Source: Limnohabitans sp. MORI2 (GTDB lineage Bacteria; Pseudomonadota; Gammaproteobacteria; Burkholderiales; Burkholderiaceae_C). Taken from it: DNA of 64,000 nucleotides. The stretch lies in contig NZ_AP027058.1 in the NCBI RefSeq assembly GCF_027925025.1, forward strand, positions 2,046,001 through 2,110,000, read 5' to 3'. Both the position numbers and the translations under genes were made by a program. Below are positions 27,531-37,454 of this stretch, piece by piece; positions within the stretch are counted from its first letter, which is position 1, and each line of letters opens with the position of its first letter. The notes under the pieces are model-generated. The model did not search any database and was not told the DNA's origin. It saw only the letters and a program-made list of their open reading frames with translations.

Positions 27531-28613
27531 TTAAGGCAACAAGTCCAAAGCCCGCAAATATGCGGGGTGAGTCATCAGCGCGTCCCAAGCTAGCGGCGAA
27601 GTTTTGGGCAGCAGTGCGCGACGGCGTTGTTCGCTCGCGTCACTGGCATGCCATTGGTTTTTAACGAGGCGTTCGGTCAGGCCTTCGAGCATCTCGTCCA
27701 CCGCATGGCCATCGCCAATGCTTTGGTTGCACAAGAGCACAAGGTCGCAGCCTGCATTGAGTGCGGCCACTGCAGCCTCGGCAAAGCTGACCGAGCGGCC
27801 TTCGATGCGACGTGCGCCTTCCATCGACAAATCGTCGCTGAAGATCGCACCGTTGAAATGCAACCGACCACGCAAGATGTCTTGCAACCAGCGCGGCGAG
27901 AAGCCTGCGGGCAGTGCATCGACCTTGGGGTAGATGACGTGAGCGGGCATCACGCTGGTGAGCGTGGTGGTGAGCCATTGGTAAGGCAAGGCGCAGTCGT
28001 TGAGCACGGCCTTGAGGCTGCGCTTGTCCACAGGAATGTCTACATGCGAATCGGCTTTGACAAAGCCGTGGCCGGGAAAGTGTTTGCCGCAATTGGCCAT
28101 GCCCGCTTGCAACAAACCATGCATGACGCTCTTAGCCAGCGCGGTCGCCACGCGGGGGTCGCGGTGGAATGAGCGATCACCAATCACGCCGCTTTCGCCG
28201 TGATCGAGGTCGAGCACGGGGGTGAAGCTGAAGTCCACACCGCAGGCACGCAGCTCGCTGGCGAGCACGTAGCCACTGGCCGTGGCGGCGTCCATCGCGG
28301 CCATGGCCCCGCTGCCAGGCTGGCCTTTTTTGTCTTTCATCCACAACTCGCCCAAGGCGCGCATGGGTGGGATGTGCGTGAAACCATCGTTGCGAAAGCG
28401 CTGCACGCGCCCGCCTTCGTGGTCTACGCAAATGAGCAAGTCAGAGCGCACGGCTTTGATGTCGGCGCATAGCTGGGTGAGCTGTTGGCGGTTGGCCCAG
28501 TTGCGGCCAAACAAAATCACGCCGCCTACCAGCGGGTGTTTGAGACGTTGACGGTCCACCGCCGTGAGCGTGGTGCCTGCAACGTCCAAGATAAGAGGGG
28601 CGTGGTGGGACAT
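27531..28613 (-). CDS. nagZ: Beta-N-acetylhexosaminidase (family GH3)
   Basis: 360-residue cytosolic enzyme that removes N-acetylglucosamine from anhydro-muropeptides in cell-wall recycling. ICVDHEGGRVQRFR, CGKHFPGHGFVKADSHVD (with the catalytic His-containing loop) and the nucleophile region GAIFSDDLSMEGA, whose Asp is in SDDLSM, are all present. Twelve nt after acpS; last housekeeping gene of the lepA-nagZ run. Confidence 0.95.
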   Translation of the reverse strand: MSHHAPLILDVAGTTLTAVDRQRLKHPLVGGVILFGRNWANRQQLTQLCADIKAVRSDLLICVDHEGGRVQRFRNDGFTHIPPMRALGELWMKDKKGQPGSGAMAAMDAATASGYVLASELRACGVDFSFTPVLDLDHGESGVIGDRSFHRDPRVATALAKSVMHGLLQAGMANCGKHFPGHGFVKADSHVDIPVDKRSLKAVLNDCALPYQWLTTTLTSVMPAHVIYPKVDALPAGFSPRWLQDILRGRLHFNGAIFSDDLSMEGARRIEGRSVSFAEAAVAALNAGCDLVLLCNQSIGDGHAVDEMLEGLTERLVKNQWHASDASEQRRRALLPKTSPLAWDALMTHPAYLRALDLLP

Positions 28614-28625
28614 ATCGTGTGTATT

Positions 28626-29021
28626 TCAGTTCTTTGTTTCAACCACCACGTAGCTGGTGGCATAGTCGCTTTCATCGCTCACGCTCACATGGGCGGTGAG
28701 GCCTTTGGCTTCAAACCATTCTTTGAGCACGCCGTGCAGCACGAGGGTGGGCTGGCCGCTGGGCAGCTTGGCCACTTCGCACAAGCGCCAGGTCATCGGC
28801 ATGCGCATGCCCATGCCAATGGCTTTGCTGAACGCCTCTTTGGCCGAAAAGCGTGTGGCCACATAGCGCACACCGCGCTCGGGCCAGCGCTCGCTGCGGG
28901 CGCGATAGGTTTGCATTTCGGCATCACTCAGCACTTTTTGCGCAAAGCGTTCGCCGTGCTTTTCCAAAGACGCACGAATGCGGCGAATGTCGCAAATGTC
29001 TGTGCCGATGCCGTAAATCAT
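28626..29021 (-). CDS. acpS: Holo-[acyl-carrier-protein] synthase
   Basis: 131-residue enzyme that attaches 4'-phosphopantetheine from CoA to acyl carrier protein. The [12 protein letters not shown] start with the Mg-binding Asp and the [13 protein letters not shown] motif are diagnostic. The ATG at 29021 overlaps the pdxJ stop (ATGA), so it is preferred to the in-frame ATG at 29033. Its target acpP lies 10 kb away in the same window. Confidence 0.95.
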   Translation of the reverse strand: MIYGIGTDICDIRRIRASLEKHGERFAQKVLSDAEMQTYRARSERWPERGVRYVATRFSAKEAFSKAIGMGMRMPMTWRLCEVAKLPSGQPTLVLHGVLKEWFEAKGLTAHVSVSDESDYATSYVVVETKN

Positions 29022-29764
29022 GCAGGCATGCACGCGTTGTAGGCGCGAACAGTTTCTGTGTAGCCCATCTCCAGCGCATCGGCGATGAGGGCATGGCCAA
29101 TCGACACCTCTTGCACACCGGGCACGGTGGTGAGGAAGGTGTGCAGGTTGTCGCGGTTCAAGTCGTGGCCGGCGTTGATGCCAAGGCCCACTGCCAAAGC
29201 CGCTTCGGCGGTGGCTTTGAAGGCAGCCAGCACCTCGGTTTGTTTGGGTGTGCCATAGGCCGAGGCATAGGTCTCGGTGTACAGCTCCACACGATCAGCG
29301 CCTACTGCTTTGGCGGCAGCCATCGCTTCTGGGATCGGATCCATAAAGAGACTCACGCGCGCACCCAAGGCTTTGGCTTCGGCAATCAGGGGCTTCAAGC
29401 GTTCGGCATCTTGCGGAAACGTCCAGCCGTGGTCGCTGGTGAACTGGCCTTCGCTATCGGGCACAAAGGTCACCTGATGGGGGCGTACTTGGCGCACAAA
29501 GTCCATGAGGTTGTGAAACGGGTTACCTTCAATGTTGAACTCGCGGTCAGGCCACGCTTTGAGCAAGGCCGCCAGATCATGCACATCGCCGGCGCGGATG
29601 TGGCGCTCATCAGGGCGCGGGTGCACGGTGATGCCCGCAGCGCCCGCCTCTAGGCACAGCGTGGCCGCACGCGTGACGCTGGGAATGCCCAAATGGCGCG
29701 TGTTACGCACCAAGGCCACTTTATTGAGGTTGACGGACAGCGCGGTGTGGGTGTGTTCAGACAT
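29018..29764 (-). CDS. pdxJ: Pyridoxine 5'-phosphate synthase
   Basis: 248-residue TIM barrel that condenses deoxyxylulose phosphate with 3-amino-2-oxopropyl phosphate in vitamin B6 synthesis. [15 protein letters not shown], then [14 protein letters not shown] (catalytic region) and [14 protein letters not shown] are family motifs. ATG 29764 ([10 protein letters not shown]) fits the family start and follows recO by 8 nt. Overlaps acpS by 4 nt. Confidence 0.96.
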   Translation of the reverse strand: MSEHTHTALSVNLNKVALVRNTRHLGIPSVTRAATLCLEAGAAGITVHPRPDERHIRAGDVHDLAALLKAWPDREFNIEGNPFHNLMDFVRQVRPHQVTFVPDSEGQFTSDHGWTFPQDAERLKPLIAEAKALGARVSLFMDPIPEAMAAAKAVGADRVELYTETYASAYGTPKQTEVLAAFKATAEAALAVGLGINAGHDLNRDNLHTFLTTVPGVQEVSIGHALIADALEMGYTETVRAYNACMPA

Positions 29765-29772
29765 GACGTGGT

Positions 29773-30540
29773 TCAAAGCGATTGCATGTCAATCATCATC
29801 TGGCGTGTGCGCAGTGTGTTGACCCCGCAATGGTAGTGCAGCAAGGCGCGTAGCTGACCCTGCAAGGCGTTGCGTTGCTCTGGGGGCATCTCGGCACACA
29901 AACGCAGCGTGGCGGTGAATGGTGCGTCTGTAGAGAGGCTGTCATGCAGCTGCAGCCACACGCTACCGGCTAGGCCTGTGCGGTCTTGCGCGTTGTGGGT
30001 GCGCAGGCCACCTTCGGCCACCAGCACATACAAGGCATCGGGCTGCAAAGGGCTGAGAGTAAGGGTTTGCGCATTGAGCTCGGGCAAAAAGCCAATGTCG
30101 CGCAACAGCAGCAGCTCAAAGGCACGCAGCGCAGGGGCAATCGTGCCCTCATGGCCAGAGGCCAGCACCTGCACCACTTGGCGGTACAGGTCGAACAAGC
30201 CAGGGTGCGGGTCGTCACGCGCCAGCAGGCGCAGCAGCAACTCGTTGATGTAGTAGCCCGACAGCAGCGCCTCACCCGTGGGCATGATGTGACCACCCAC
30301 CCATTCAGCGCCCTTCAAAGTGCGAATTTCGGCATCGCCCGAATAGCTGACGTGCAGCGGCTGCAAAGGCAGCAACACGGGGCGAAAGTTAGAGGTAGGT
30401 TTTTTAGCGCCTTTGGCCACCAAGGCCACCCGACCAAAGTGGCGGGTGAAGGTTTCCAAAATCAGGCTGGACTCGCTCCAGTCGTAGCGGTGCACCACGA
30501 ACGCAGGCTCGTCCTGAATGCGGGGAATGCCCCGCGACAT
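29773..30540 (-). CDS. recO: DNA repair protein RecO
   Basis: 255 residues. RecO helps load RecA on SSB-coated gaps with RecR. An N-terminal OB fold ([19 protein letters not shown], then [15 protein letters not shown]) leads into a helical C-terminal part; the zinc-finger cysteines of some RecO proteins are absent, as in many betaproteobacteria. ATG 30540 lies 16 nt after the era stop; a longer form from 30591 would overlap era and is less likely. Confidence 0.93.
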   Translation of the reverse strand: MSRGIPRIQDEPAFVVHRYDWSESSLILETFTRHFGRVALVAKGAKKPTSNFRPVLLPLQPLHVSYSGDAEIRTLKGAEWVGGHIMPTGEALLSGYYINELLLRLLARDDPHPGLFDLYRQVVQVLASGHEGTIAPALRAFELLLLRDIGFLPELNAQTLTLSPLQPDALYVLVAEGGLRTHNAQDRTGLAGSVWLQLHDSLSTDAPFTATLRLCAEMPPEQRNALQGQLRALLHYHCGVNTLRTRQMMIDMQSL

Positions 30541-30556
30541 CGTGAAGGTGCTGGAC

Positions 30557-31564
30557 TTATTCGTAGCCAAAGCTACGCACCCGCGCTGCATCGTCGGCCC
30601 AACCCGAGCGCACTTTGACCCACAGCTCTAAAAACACCTTGGCATCGTAGATTTTTTCGAGCTCGGTGCGCGCTTCCATGCCCATGCGCTTCAAGCGCTC
30701 GCCCTTGTCACCAATGACCATGGCTTTGTGGCCTTCGCGCTCGACCACGATGGTGGCGGCAATACGCACCATGCGTTTGACGCCTTTGGTTTTGCCTTTT
30801 TCTTCTTCGAATTTGTCGATCACGACGGTCGATGTGTAGGGCAATTCGTCACCGGTGAGGCGGAACAATTTTTCGCGCACCATTTCAGCAGCCATGAACT
30901 TTTCGCTGCGGTCGGTCAGCTCGTCAGCGGCGTACATCCACGCTTGCTCGGGCAGGTATTTTTCGGCGATGCCCAAGAGGCGCTGCACGTCTTTGTCGTT
31001 CTTTGCCGACATGGGCACGATCTCAGCAAAGGGGTGACGGTCTTGCATGGATTGCAACCACTGCATGATCTCGTCACGGTTTTTCATCGAGTCGAGCTTG
31101 TTGGCAATCAAGATCGTGGGGATGCCTTTGGCCAACAAAGACAACACTTTCTCGTCAGCGGGCGTGAAGCTGCCCGCCTCGACCACCAAGAACACCACGT
31201 CCACATCGCCCACTGCCCCTTGCACGGCTTTGTTGAGCGACTTATTCAAGGCATTGCCGTGGATGGTTTGAAAACCGGGTGTGTCCACAAACACATATTG
31301 CGATGCACCTTGCGTATGCATGCCCGTGATGCGATGCCGCGTGGTTTGCGCTTTGCGTGAGGTGATGCTGATTTTTTGGCCGACCAAGGCATTGAGCAAG
31401 GTGGACTTGCCCACGTTAGGCTTGCCCACGATGGCAATCAGGCCGCAGCGCTGGTCCGCAGGTGCTACCACGGCTTGGCTAGCGACGACACGGTTGCCTT
31501 TGCTGGCAGCGAGCATGGCGTCGATGTCTTGCAGGGTTTGTGGTTTGTTGTCAGAGGAAGCCAT
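30557..31564 (-). CDS. era: GTPase Era
   Basis: 335 residues. Ribosome-associated GTPase that checks 16S rRNA 3'-end maturation. G1 P-loop GKPNVGKST at about 47-55, G3 DTPGF and G4 NKLD, then a C-terminal KH domain with [17 protein letters not shown]. The N-terminus is about 35 residues longer than in E. coli. The ATG directly abuts the stop codon of rnc, the usual era neighbour. Confidence 0.96.
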   Translation of the reverse strand: MASSDNKPQTLQDIDAMLAASKGNRVVASQAVVAPADQRCGLIAIVGKPNVGKSTLLNALVGQKISITSRKAQTTRHRITGMHTQGASQYVFVDTPGFQTIHGNALNKSLNKAVQGAVGDVDVVFLVVEAGSFTPADEKVLSLLAKGIPTILIANKLDSMKNRDEIMQWLQSMQDRHPFAEIVPMSAKNDKDVQRLLGIAEKYLPEQAWMYAADELTDRSEKFMAAEMVREKLFRLTGDELPYTSTVVIDKFEEEKGKTKGVKRMVRIAATIVVEREGHKAMVIGDKGERLKRMGMEARTELEKIYDAKVFLELWVKVRSGWADDAARVRSFGYE

Positions 31565-32284
31565 TTATTTGAGTTCTTTAATCACTTGGAGCATGGCTGC
31601 TGCGGCGGCTTGCTCTCCGGCGCGGCGCGAGCCGCCAATGCCACGCTCGCAGCGGGCCAGTTCTGGAACTTCACATTCCACATCAAACGTTTGTTTGTGC
31701 GCGGCACCCAAAGTGCCCACCACTCGGTAAATGGGCAGCTTGAACTTGCGTGCTTGCAGCCATTCTTGCAATTCGGTTTTGGCGTCTTTGCCAACCGCTT
31801 GCATTTCAGGGTTGATTTCAACCTTGGCAAAAATGCGTTGAACCAACGCGTCAGCCGTGGCGTAACCCGCATCGAGGTACACCGCACCCAACACGGCCTC
31901 TAAGGCATCGGCCAAGATGGAGGGGCGCTTTTGGCCACCAGAGTTCATTTCGCCCTCGCCCAAGCGCAAGATGCCCGACAAGCCCAACTCGACAGCCAAG
32001 TGGTGCAAGGTATCTTGCTTGACCAAGTTGGCGCGCACGCGTGAGAGGTCGCCCTCGGGCAAGGTGTTCAACCGTTTGTAGAGCAAGTTGGCAATCGCCA
32101 AGTTGAGCACTGAGTCGCCCAAAAACTCCAAGCGTTCGTAGTGGTCAGCGCTGAAGCTGCGGTGCGTCAAGGCCTGCGTGAGCAACGCAGGGTTTTGAAA
32201 CGTGTATTCCAAGCGGGCTTGGAGTGTCTCAATGATTTGTTGTTGAGACAGGCTCGGACGGACTGTGCGTGCGCGTGATGTCAT
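31565..32284 (-). CDS. rnc: Ribonuclease III
   Basis: 239 residues. Cuts double-stranded RNA, including the 30S rRNA precursor. The RNase III signature ERLEFLGDSVLN at about 50-61 carries the acidic metal ligands, and DALEAVLGAVYLDAG carries the second set; a double-stranded-RNA-binding domain follows (about 160-235). Overlaps lepB by ATGA and touches era, so lepA-lepB-rnc-era is tightly coupled. Confidence 0.96.
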   Translation of the reverse strand: MTSRARTVRPSLSQQQIIETLQARLEYTFQNPALLTQALTHRSFSADHYERLEFLGDSVLNLAIANLLYKRLNTLPEGDLSRVRANLVKQDTLHHLAVELGLSGILRLGEGEMNSGGQKRPSILADALEAVLGAVYLDAGYATADALVQRIFAKVEINPEMQAVGKDAKTELQEWLQARKFKLPIYRVVGTLGAAHKQTFDVECEVPELARCERGIGGSRRAGEQAAAAAMLQVIKELK

Positions 32285-33279
32285 TGAAATGCGCCGATGC
32301 GCGAGAGGCTGCCAAAGTTCATCCAGACAAAGAAGGCTTTGCCCACGATGTTTTTCTCTGGTACGAAGCCCCAGTAGCGCGAGTCGAGTGAGTTATCGCG
32401 GTTGTCGCCCATCATGAAGTAGTGACCTTCTGGCACTGTGCAGGTCACACCCTCGACGGTGTAGCGACAGTTGTCTTTGAACACAAAGTCATCAGCACCT
32501 GGAATGAATGCAGGGCGATCTTTGTCGTTCAACACGTTATGCGTACGCATGCCAGTCATCTCAGTTGGCTTGCTGCCCAGAGGCAACTTTTCTTCAAACT
32601 GGGTGATGTAACGCATGCTGTCTTGATCGAAGAAATCGGTGCGCGGCGTCTTAGCCACGGGTTGCCCATTGATGGTGAGCTGCTTGTTCAAGTAAGCCAC
32701 TTCATCACCGGGAACGCCTACAACACGCTTGATGTAGTCCAAGCTAGGTTTGGGGGGGTAACGAAACACCATCACGTCGCCGCGCTGCACTGGGTTGCCC
32801 TCAGTGAGTTTGATATTGAGAACAGGCAAGCGCACGCCGTAGTGGTATTTGTTCACCAAGATCAAGTCGCCTACCAGCAAGGTGGGGATCATCGAACCCG
32901 ATGGAATTTTGAACGGCTCAAATAAAAACGAGCGCAGCACAAACACCACGGCGATGACGGGGAACAAGCCCGCTGTCCAATCCAGCCACCAAGGCTGCAT
33001 GTACAAACGTTCTTTGGCTTCAGCCACATTCACATCGGTTTGGGTGATACCTTGTGCATGCAACTCTGCTGTGCGTTTATCGGCTTGGGCTTGCAGCGCG
33101 TCAGCCGCAGCTTTGCGTTGTGGCAAGAAGTAGAACTGCTCGGCCAACCAGTAAATACCAGTCACCACGGTGGCCATGAACATGAGCAAGGCAAAGTTGC
33201 CTTCGATCATGCCCACATACCAAAAACCGGCGTAGCCCACAAAGGCGGCCAGCACAAATGCGGTCAACGTTGCCATCAT
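32281..33279 (-). CDS. lepB: Signal peptidase I
   Basis: 332 residues. Inner-membrane serine/lysine protease that removes signal peptides. Two N-terminal hydrophobic segments (about 5-22 and 29-47) and a third at 101-116 anchor it; the catalytic Ser129 is in [10 protein letters not shown] and Lys184 in [29 protein letters not shown] is the conserved box E. Two adjacent ATGs (33279 and 33276) follow GGAGG; the second has better spacing. Overlaps the lepA stop. Confidence 0.96.
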   Translation of the reverse strand: MMATLTAFVLAAFVGYAGFWYVGMIEGNFALLMFMATVVTGIYWLAEQFYFLPQRKAAADALQAQADKRTAELHAQGITQTDVNVAEAKERLYMQPWWLDWTAGLFPVIAVVFVLRSFLFEPFKIPSGSMIPTLLVGDLILVNKYHYGVRLPVLNIKLTEGNPVQRGDVMVFRYPPKPSLDYIKRVVGVPGDEVAYLNKQLTINGQPVAKTPRTDFFDQDSMRYITQFEEKLPLGSKPTEMTGMRTHNVLNDKDRPAFIPGADDFVFKDNCRYTVEGVTCTVPEGHYFMMGDNRDNSLDSRYWGFVPEKNIVGKAFFVWMNFGSLSRIGAFQ

Positions 33280-35084
33280 TCCTCCACTTGCAAAATAGCC
33301 AAGAAGGCTTCTTGCGGCACTTCCACCGAGCCAATTTGCTTCATGCGTTTCTTACCTGCTTTTTGCTTCTCAAGCAGTTTGCGTTTACGGGTGATGTCAC
33401 CCCCGTAGCATTTTGCCAGCACGTTCTTGCGCAGAGCCTTGATGGTTTCGCGCGCAATGATGTTGGAGCCGATGGCGGCTTGAATGGCCACGTCATACAT
33501 CTGACGGCTGATGATCTCGCGCATCTTGGCCACTACCGCGCGGCCACGGTACTGAGACTGTGAGCGGTGCACGATGATGGACAAAGCATCCACCTTCTCG
33601 CCGTTGAGCAAGATGTCAACCTTCACCACGTCAGACGCGCGGTACTCTTTGAACTCATAGTCCATCGAGGCATAGCCGCGTGACACCGATTTGAGCTTGT
33701 CAAAGAAGTCGAGCACGATCTCGCCCAGCGGCATCTCGTAGGTCAGCATGACCTGACGACCGTGGTAGGCCATATTGATTTGCACACCACGCTTTTGGTT
33801 GGCTAGCGTCATCACGGGGCCCACATAGTCTTGCGGCATGTACAAGTGCACGGTCACGATGGGCTCGCGAATTTCGTGCAGCTTGCCTTGGTCAGGCATC
33901 TTGGATGGGTTTTCCACCATGATCACTTCATCACCGGGCATGACCACTTGGTACACCACGCTCGGCGCAGTCGTGATCAAGTCTTGGTCAAACTCGCGCT
34001 CCAAGCGCTCTTGCACGATTTCCATGTGCAAGAGCCCCAAGAAGCCGCAACGGAAACCAAAGCCCAAGGCTTGCGACACTTCTGGCTCGTATTGCAACGA
34101 GGCGTCATTGAGTTTGAGTTTTTCCAGCGCGTCGCGCAGGCCGTCGTATTGATTCGCTTCGGTGGGGTACAACCCAGCAAACACTTGGGGCTGAATTTCT
34201 TTAAAGCCAGGCAACGCTTCTTCGGCAGGGCCCAGGTTGTTAGGCAGCTTCTTTTCCAAAGTGATGGTGTCGCCCACTTTGGCCGCTTGCAGTTCTTTGA
34301 TGCCAGCAATGATGTAGCCCACTTGACCGGCTTCGAGCGACTGACGTGGCTCGTTGGCGGGGGTAAACACACCCAAGTTATCGGCGTTATAGACGGCATT
34401 GGTCGCCATCATCTTGAAGCGTTCGCCTTTGGCCAAACGCCCATCGACCACGCGCACCAACATCACCACGCCGACGTAACTGTCGAACCAGCTGTCAATG
34501 ATCATGGCGCGCAACGGTGCATCTTTGTTGCCTTTGGGGGGCGGCACTTTGGCCACAACGGCTTCTAAGATTTCTTCAATGCCCATGCCTGTTTTGGCGG
34601 AGCAAGGAATTGCATCGGTGGCATCAATGCCAATCACGTCTTCCACTTCGGCTTTGGCATTGTCTGGATCTGCGTTGGGCAAATCCATTTTGTTGAGCAC
34701 AGGCACCACTTCCACACCGAGGTCGAGTGCGGTGTAGCAGTTCGCAACCGTTTGCGCTTCCACACCTTGCGACGCATCGACCACCAACAACGCACCTTCA
34801 CATGCTGAGAGCGAACGCGACACCTCGTAGGAGAAGTCCACATGCCCCGGTGTGTCGATCAAATTCAGGTTGTAGACCTGTCCATCTTTCGCTTTGTATT
34901 GCAGCGCAGCGGTCTGCGCCTTGATAGTTATCCCACGCTCTTTCTCGATGTCCATCGAGTCGAGAACTTGCGCTTCCATGTCGCGCTCTTCTAGTCCGCC
35001 GCAACGTTGAATCAAGCGATCTGCGAGCGTTGATTTGCCGTGATCGATGTGGGCAATGATTGAAAAGTTTCTGATGTTGTTCAT
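33276..35084 (-). CDS. lepA: Elongation factor 4 (LepA)
   Basis: 602-residue translational GTPase that back-translocates or aids ribosome biogenesis. G1 AHIDHGKST at 11-19, switch [20 protein letters not shown]3 [15 protein letters not shown] and G4 NKMDLP are followed by EF-G-like domains and the LepA-specific C-terminal domain ([24 protein letters not shown]). ATG 35084 gives the canonical [12 protein letters not shown] start; GTG 35096 is also in frame. A terminator-shaped hairpin lies 46 nt upstream on the same strand. Confidence 0.96.
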   Translation of the reverse strand: MNNIRNFSIIAHIDHGKSTLADRLIQRCGGLEERDMEAQVLDSMDIEKERGITIKAQTAALQYKAKDGQVYNLNLIDTPGHVDFSYEVSRSLSACEGALLVVDASQGVEAQTVANCYTALDLGVEVVPVLNKMDLPNADPDNAKAEVEDVIGIDATDAIPCSAKTGMGIEEILEAVVAKVPPPKGNKDAPLRAMIIDSWFDSYVGVVMLVRVVDGRLAKGERFKMMATNAVYNADNLGVFTPANEPRQSLEAGQVGYIIAGIKELQAAKVGDTITLEKKLPNNLGPAEEALPGFKEIQPQVFAGLYPTEANQYDGLRDALEKLKLNDASLQYEPEVSQALGFGFRCGFLGLLHMEIVQERLEREFDQDLITTAPSVVYQVVMPGDEVIMVENPSKMPDQGKLHEIREPIVTVHLYMPQDYVGPVMTLANQKRGVQINMAYHGRQVMLTYEMPLGEIVLDFFDKLKSVSRGYASMDYEFKEYRASDVVKVDILLNGEKVDALSIIVHRSQSQYRGRAVVAKMREIISRQMYDVAIQAAIGSNIIARETIKALRKNVLAKCYGGDITRKRKLLEKQKAGKKRMKQIGSVEVPQEAFLAILQVEE

Positions 35085-35129
35085 CAACGGGAGCACTTAA
35101 GTGATTGAATTCAAAGGGGCAGCGCCAAG

Positions 35130-35160
35130 AAAAAAGGGCGCGTCATCTGCTGACGCGCCC
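35130..35160 (-). terminator. Terminator or attenuator hairpin upstream of lepA
   Basis: On the minus strand GGGCGCGTCA / TGACGCGCCC with a GCAGA loop, followed by TTTTTT. It ends only 45 nt before the lepA ATG, with no convincing promoter in between, so it may attenuate lepA rather than only end an upstream transcript. Confidence 0.75.
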
Positions 35161-35271
35161 AGAACCAACAAGCAATGGCAACTGCATAAGTTGGGAGTTC
35201 ATTGTAGGCAAAAACCCCGAATTGCACAGTGATCTAAACGCAACCACGGCCTCGTTGCGGGTTCGCAACAT
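35143..35271 (-). CDS. Possible leader ORF upstream of lepA, 42 codons
   Basis: Minus-strand ORF beginning MLRTRNEAVV and ending LLVGSGRVSR, whose stop codon falls inside the terminator hairpin (35130-35160). Internal ATGs at codons 24 and 29 allow shorter forms. There is no ribosome site before the first ATG. The geometry is like that of a leader ORF whose translation would open the hairpin; the coding assignment is weak. Confidence 0.25.
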   Translation of the reverse strand: MLRTRNEAVVAFRSLCNSGFLPTMNSQLMQLPLLVGSGRVSR

Positions 35272-35322
35272 GAATCTATCCACAACTTATTAACAATTTG
35301 ACAAAGGGGTTATGGGACAACT

Positions 35323-35349
35323 TGTGGGCGATCTGTGGAGCACCTGTGG
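35323..35349. repeat. Three TGTGG repeats at exact 11-bp spacing
   Basis: TGTGG at 35323, 35334 and 35345 on the plus strand, the last two within CTGTGGAG. The 11-bp period puts them on one face of the helix, as for a multimeric DNA-binding protein. Confidence 0.6.
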
Positions 35350-35430
35350 AGTTGAGCAACCAATCCCGTATCGTGGAGTTTTTGGCTTGCGATATATCGC
35401 AAAAACGCATTCAACCCCCCGATTCTATAC

Positions 35431-35494
35431 AAAAAGGGCTTGAACACATTTCTTAAGTTAGCAAGCGCCAACTTGAGAAATATTTTTCAAGCCC
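35431..35494 (-). terminator. Long-stem terminator of mucD
   Basis: Minus-strand hairpin: outer arms GGGCTTGAA (35436-35444) and TTCAAGCCC (35486-35494), inner arms TTTCTCAAGTT and AACTTAAGAAA with one mismatch, 10-nt loop, then TTTTT (35435-35431). It starts 26 nt after the mucD stop. Confidence 0.85.
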
Positions 35495-35520
35495 CAGATT
35501 CCCGACTTCCACAAAGGGGT

Positions 35521-36993
35521 TTAACGCGCAGGTCGAATCACCGTGTATTGCGCCCACTCACCGCGACGCACCAACAAACTCACAGGCTTGCTGCGATCCA
35601 ATTTCGCCGTCAGCGTCTCTAGCACTTGCACATTGGGTGTTTCGATATTAGCCAACGCCAAAATCACATCGCCTTCTTGGATGCCAGCACGAGATGCAGG
35701 CTCAGCGACTGCATCCACGCGCACACCACCGCGCAATTTGAGTTCTTTTTTCTGCGCATCGGTTAACTCACTGACGGTCAAGCCCAGCACCTTGGCGACT
35801 GCGTCAGAGGATGACTTGTCGGGAGCAGATGCTTTTTTGACTGGCTTCTCCGATTCGAACTCACCCACCGTGATGTGCATCTCTTTGACACTGCCACGAC
35901 GCCACACTTGAATAGCGCTACGTGTACCTGGTTTGGTATTGCCCACCATCCGTGGCAAGTCGCTCGACTTCTCAATGGTCTTACCTTCAAACTTCAAGAT
36001 GATGTCACCCGGCTCTAAGCCTGCCTTCTCTGCAGGCGAGCCCTGCTCAACACCACGCACCAAGGCCCCTTGCGCCTTGGACAAACCTAAAGACTCAGCC
36101 ACTTCTTTGCTGACTTGGTCAATTTGCACCCCCAAGCGCCCGCGTTGCACCTTGCCTGTGGCACGCAGTTGCTCGCTCACGCGCACCGCTTCGTCAATCG
36201 GGATGGCAAATGAGATGCCCATGAAACCACCTGAGCGCGAATAAATTTGACTGTTGATGCCTACCACCTCGCCACGCATGTTGATGAGTGGGCCACCAGA
36301 GTTGCCAGGGTTGATCGCCACATCGGTTTGAATGAACGGCAAGTAGTCACCCGTATCACGCTGCTTGGCACTCACGATGCCTGCCGTCACAGAGTTATCA
36401 AGACCAAACGGCGACCCAATCGCCATGACCCACTCGCCCACTTTGAGTCGGCTCACATCGCCAACCTTCACTGCGGGCAAGCCTGTGGCATCGATCTTCA
36501 CCACAGCCACATCGGTTCGCTTGTCTGAACCCACGATACGGGCTTTGAATTCACGCTTGTCTGGCAAGGTGACCACCACTTGGTCCGCACCATCCACCAC
36601 GTGTGCATTGGTCATCACAAAACCGTCTGCAGACAAGATGAAGCCGGACCCCACACCTTTGGGCTGAGCCTCTTCTGGCTGACCACGGTTAGGGCGTTGC
36701 TGTCGAGGCATATTGGGCGTCGGCAGCGGCACACCAAAGAATCGACGAAAGAACTCTTGCATCTCGGCATCGGGTTCGTTGCCTTGCACCTCGCGCGCAG
36801 CTGCTTTCTCTAGCGTGCGAATGTTCACCACAGAAGGCCCCACTTGTTCGACCAACTCTGTGAAATCGGGCAAACCCTTCACCACTTGCGCAGCAGCAGG
36901 TTGCACGACAACCAGCTGCAAGCCAACGCTCCACAAAGAGGCGCACAACAAACCGATAGAGATCGAACGTTTCATTGCCAACGGACGTGTCAT
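35521..36993 (-). CDS. mucD: DegP/MucD-type periplasmic serine protease
   Basis: 490 residues. Periplasmic HtrA-family protease and chaperone for misfolded envelope proteins. Signal peptide to about residue 36 (PAAAQ), protease domain with triad His131 (TNAHVVDGAD), Asp161 (RTDVAVVKI) and Ser232 (GNSGGPL), then two PDZ domains (about 265-355 and 395-480). ATG 36993 is chosen because AAGGAAAG lies about 7 nt before it; in-frame ATGs at 37008 and 36975 are alternatives. In related genomes rpoE-rseA-rseB sits just upstream; here it is missing. Confidence 0.94.
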   Translation of the reverse strand: MTRPLAMKRSISIGLLCASLWSVGLQLVVVQPAAAQVVKGLPDFTELVEQVGPSVVNIRTLEKAAAREVQGNEPDAEMQEFFRRFFGVPLPTPNMPRQQRPNRGQPEEAQPKGVGSGFILSADGFVMTNAHVVDGADQVVVTLPDKREFKARIVGSDKRTDVAVVKIDATGLPAVKVGDVSRLKVGEWVMAIGSPFGLDNSVTAGIVSAKQRDTGDYLPFIQTDVAINPGNSGGPLINMRGEVVGINSQIYSRSGGFMGISFAIPIDEAVRVSEQLRATGKVQRGRLGVQIDQVSKEVAESLGLSKAQGALVRGVEQGSPAEKAGLEPGDIILKFEGKTIEKSSDLPRMVGNTKPGTRSAIQVWRRGSVKEMHITVGEFESEKPVKKASAPDKSSSDAVAKVLGLTVSELTDAQKKELKLRGGVRVDAVAEPASRAGIQEGDVILALANIETPNVQVLETLTAKLDRSKPVSLLVRRGEWAQYTVIRPAR

Positions 36994-37004
36994 TTTTCTT
37001 TCCT

Positions 37005-37442
37005 TCATCGCATAGCACCGCGTTGATACACAGCGCGACGTAAATTTTGCCAATGGTTGTCAGAGTCATGCATACCCAACCACAACCACTGTGGCTTGGC
37101 GTGCAGTGTGTCAGATGCGGGCAGCCATCGCAAAAGCAAGGCTTTTTGTACATCCCACATCACATGAACTTCACCCAAGGCGTCTTCATGGTTAGCACCT
37201 TGGTCATGCAAGCACCACACCTGCCCATCCCAAGTGAGCACGCCTAGCGCCTTCAGCGCGCGCCAACCTTGCCACACACCAGCTGCAGTTGCACTTGCGG
37301 CGATACACCAAACCCATGACAAGCCAAGGTTCAACGCCCAAGCCCACAACACCGCTGACGTCAGCACAGTCAACCCAGCGTAAAGCCAACACTGAAAAGC
37401 ACAACGCCCCACCGGATAAGACACCGATGGGGCGTTGTGCAT
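37005..37442 (-). CDS. Small two-helix membrane protein (YgfX-like architecture)
   Basis: 145 residues. Two hydrophobic helices near residues 18-35 and 41-57 separated by a short turn (LSWVWC), then a Trp-rich cytosolic part (LTWDGQVWCLHDQG, LLLRWLPASD) ending WQNLRRAVYQRG. A similar protein between fabF and the rpoE/mucD genes is common in Comamonadaceae; YgfX/CptA proteins share the architecture, but homology is not certain. It is 12 nt after fabF and 11 nt before mucD. Function unknown. Confidence 0.7.
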   Translation of the reverse strand: MHNAPSVSYPVGRCAFQCWLYAGLTVLTSAVLWAWALNLGLSWVWCIAASATAAGVWQGWRALKALGVLTWDGQVWCLHDQGANHEDALGEVHVMWDVQKALLLRWLPASDTLHAKPQWLWLGMHDSDNHWQNLRRAVYQRGAMR

Positions 37443-37454
37443 GAGGCTAAGACC

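Larger units (their letters stand above)
35097..35520. other. 424-bp lepA-mucD intergenic region
   Basis: AT-rich non-coding stretch with several minus-strand signals: the mucD terminator (35431-35494), a TGTGG array (35323-35349), a DnaA-box-like CTATCCACA (35277-35285), candidate promoter elements TTGTCA (about 35297-35302) and GATAGA upstream of a 42-codon ORF, and a second terminator-shaped hairpin (35130-35160). No RNA gene of a known family is recognised. Confidence 0.6.

Noticed and set aside
35161..35430. Possible replication origin: AT-rich DNA with a DnaA-box-like site and TGTGG repeats
   Set aside because: Only one near-consensus DnaA box, no dnaA, dnaN, rpmH or parAB nearby, and the place (mucD-lepA) is not a known origin locus.
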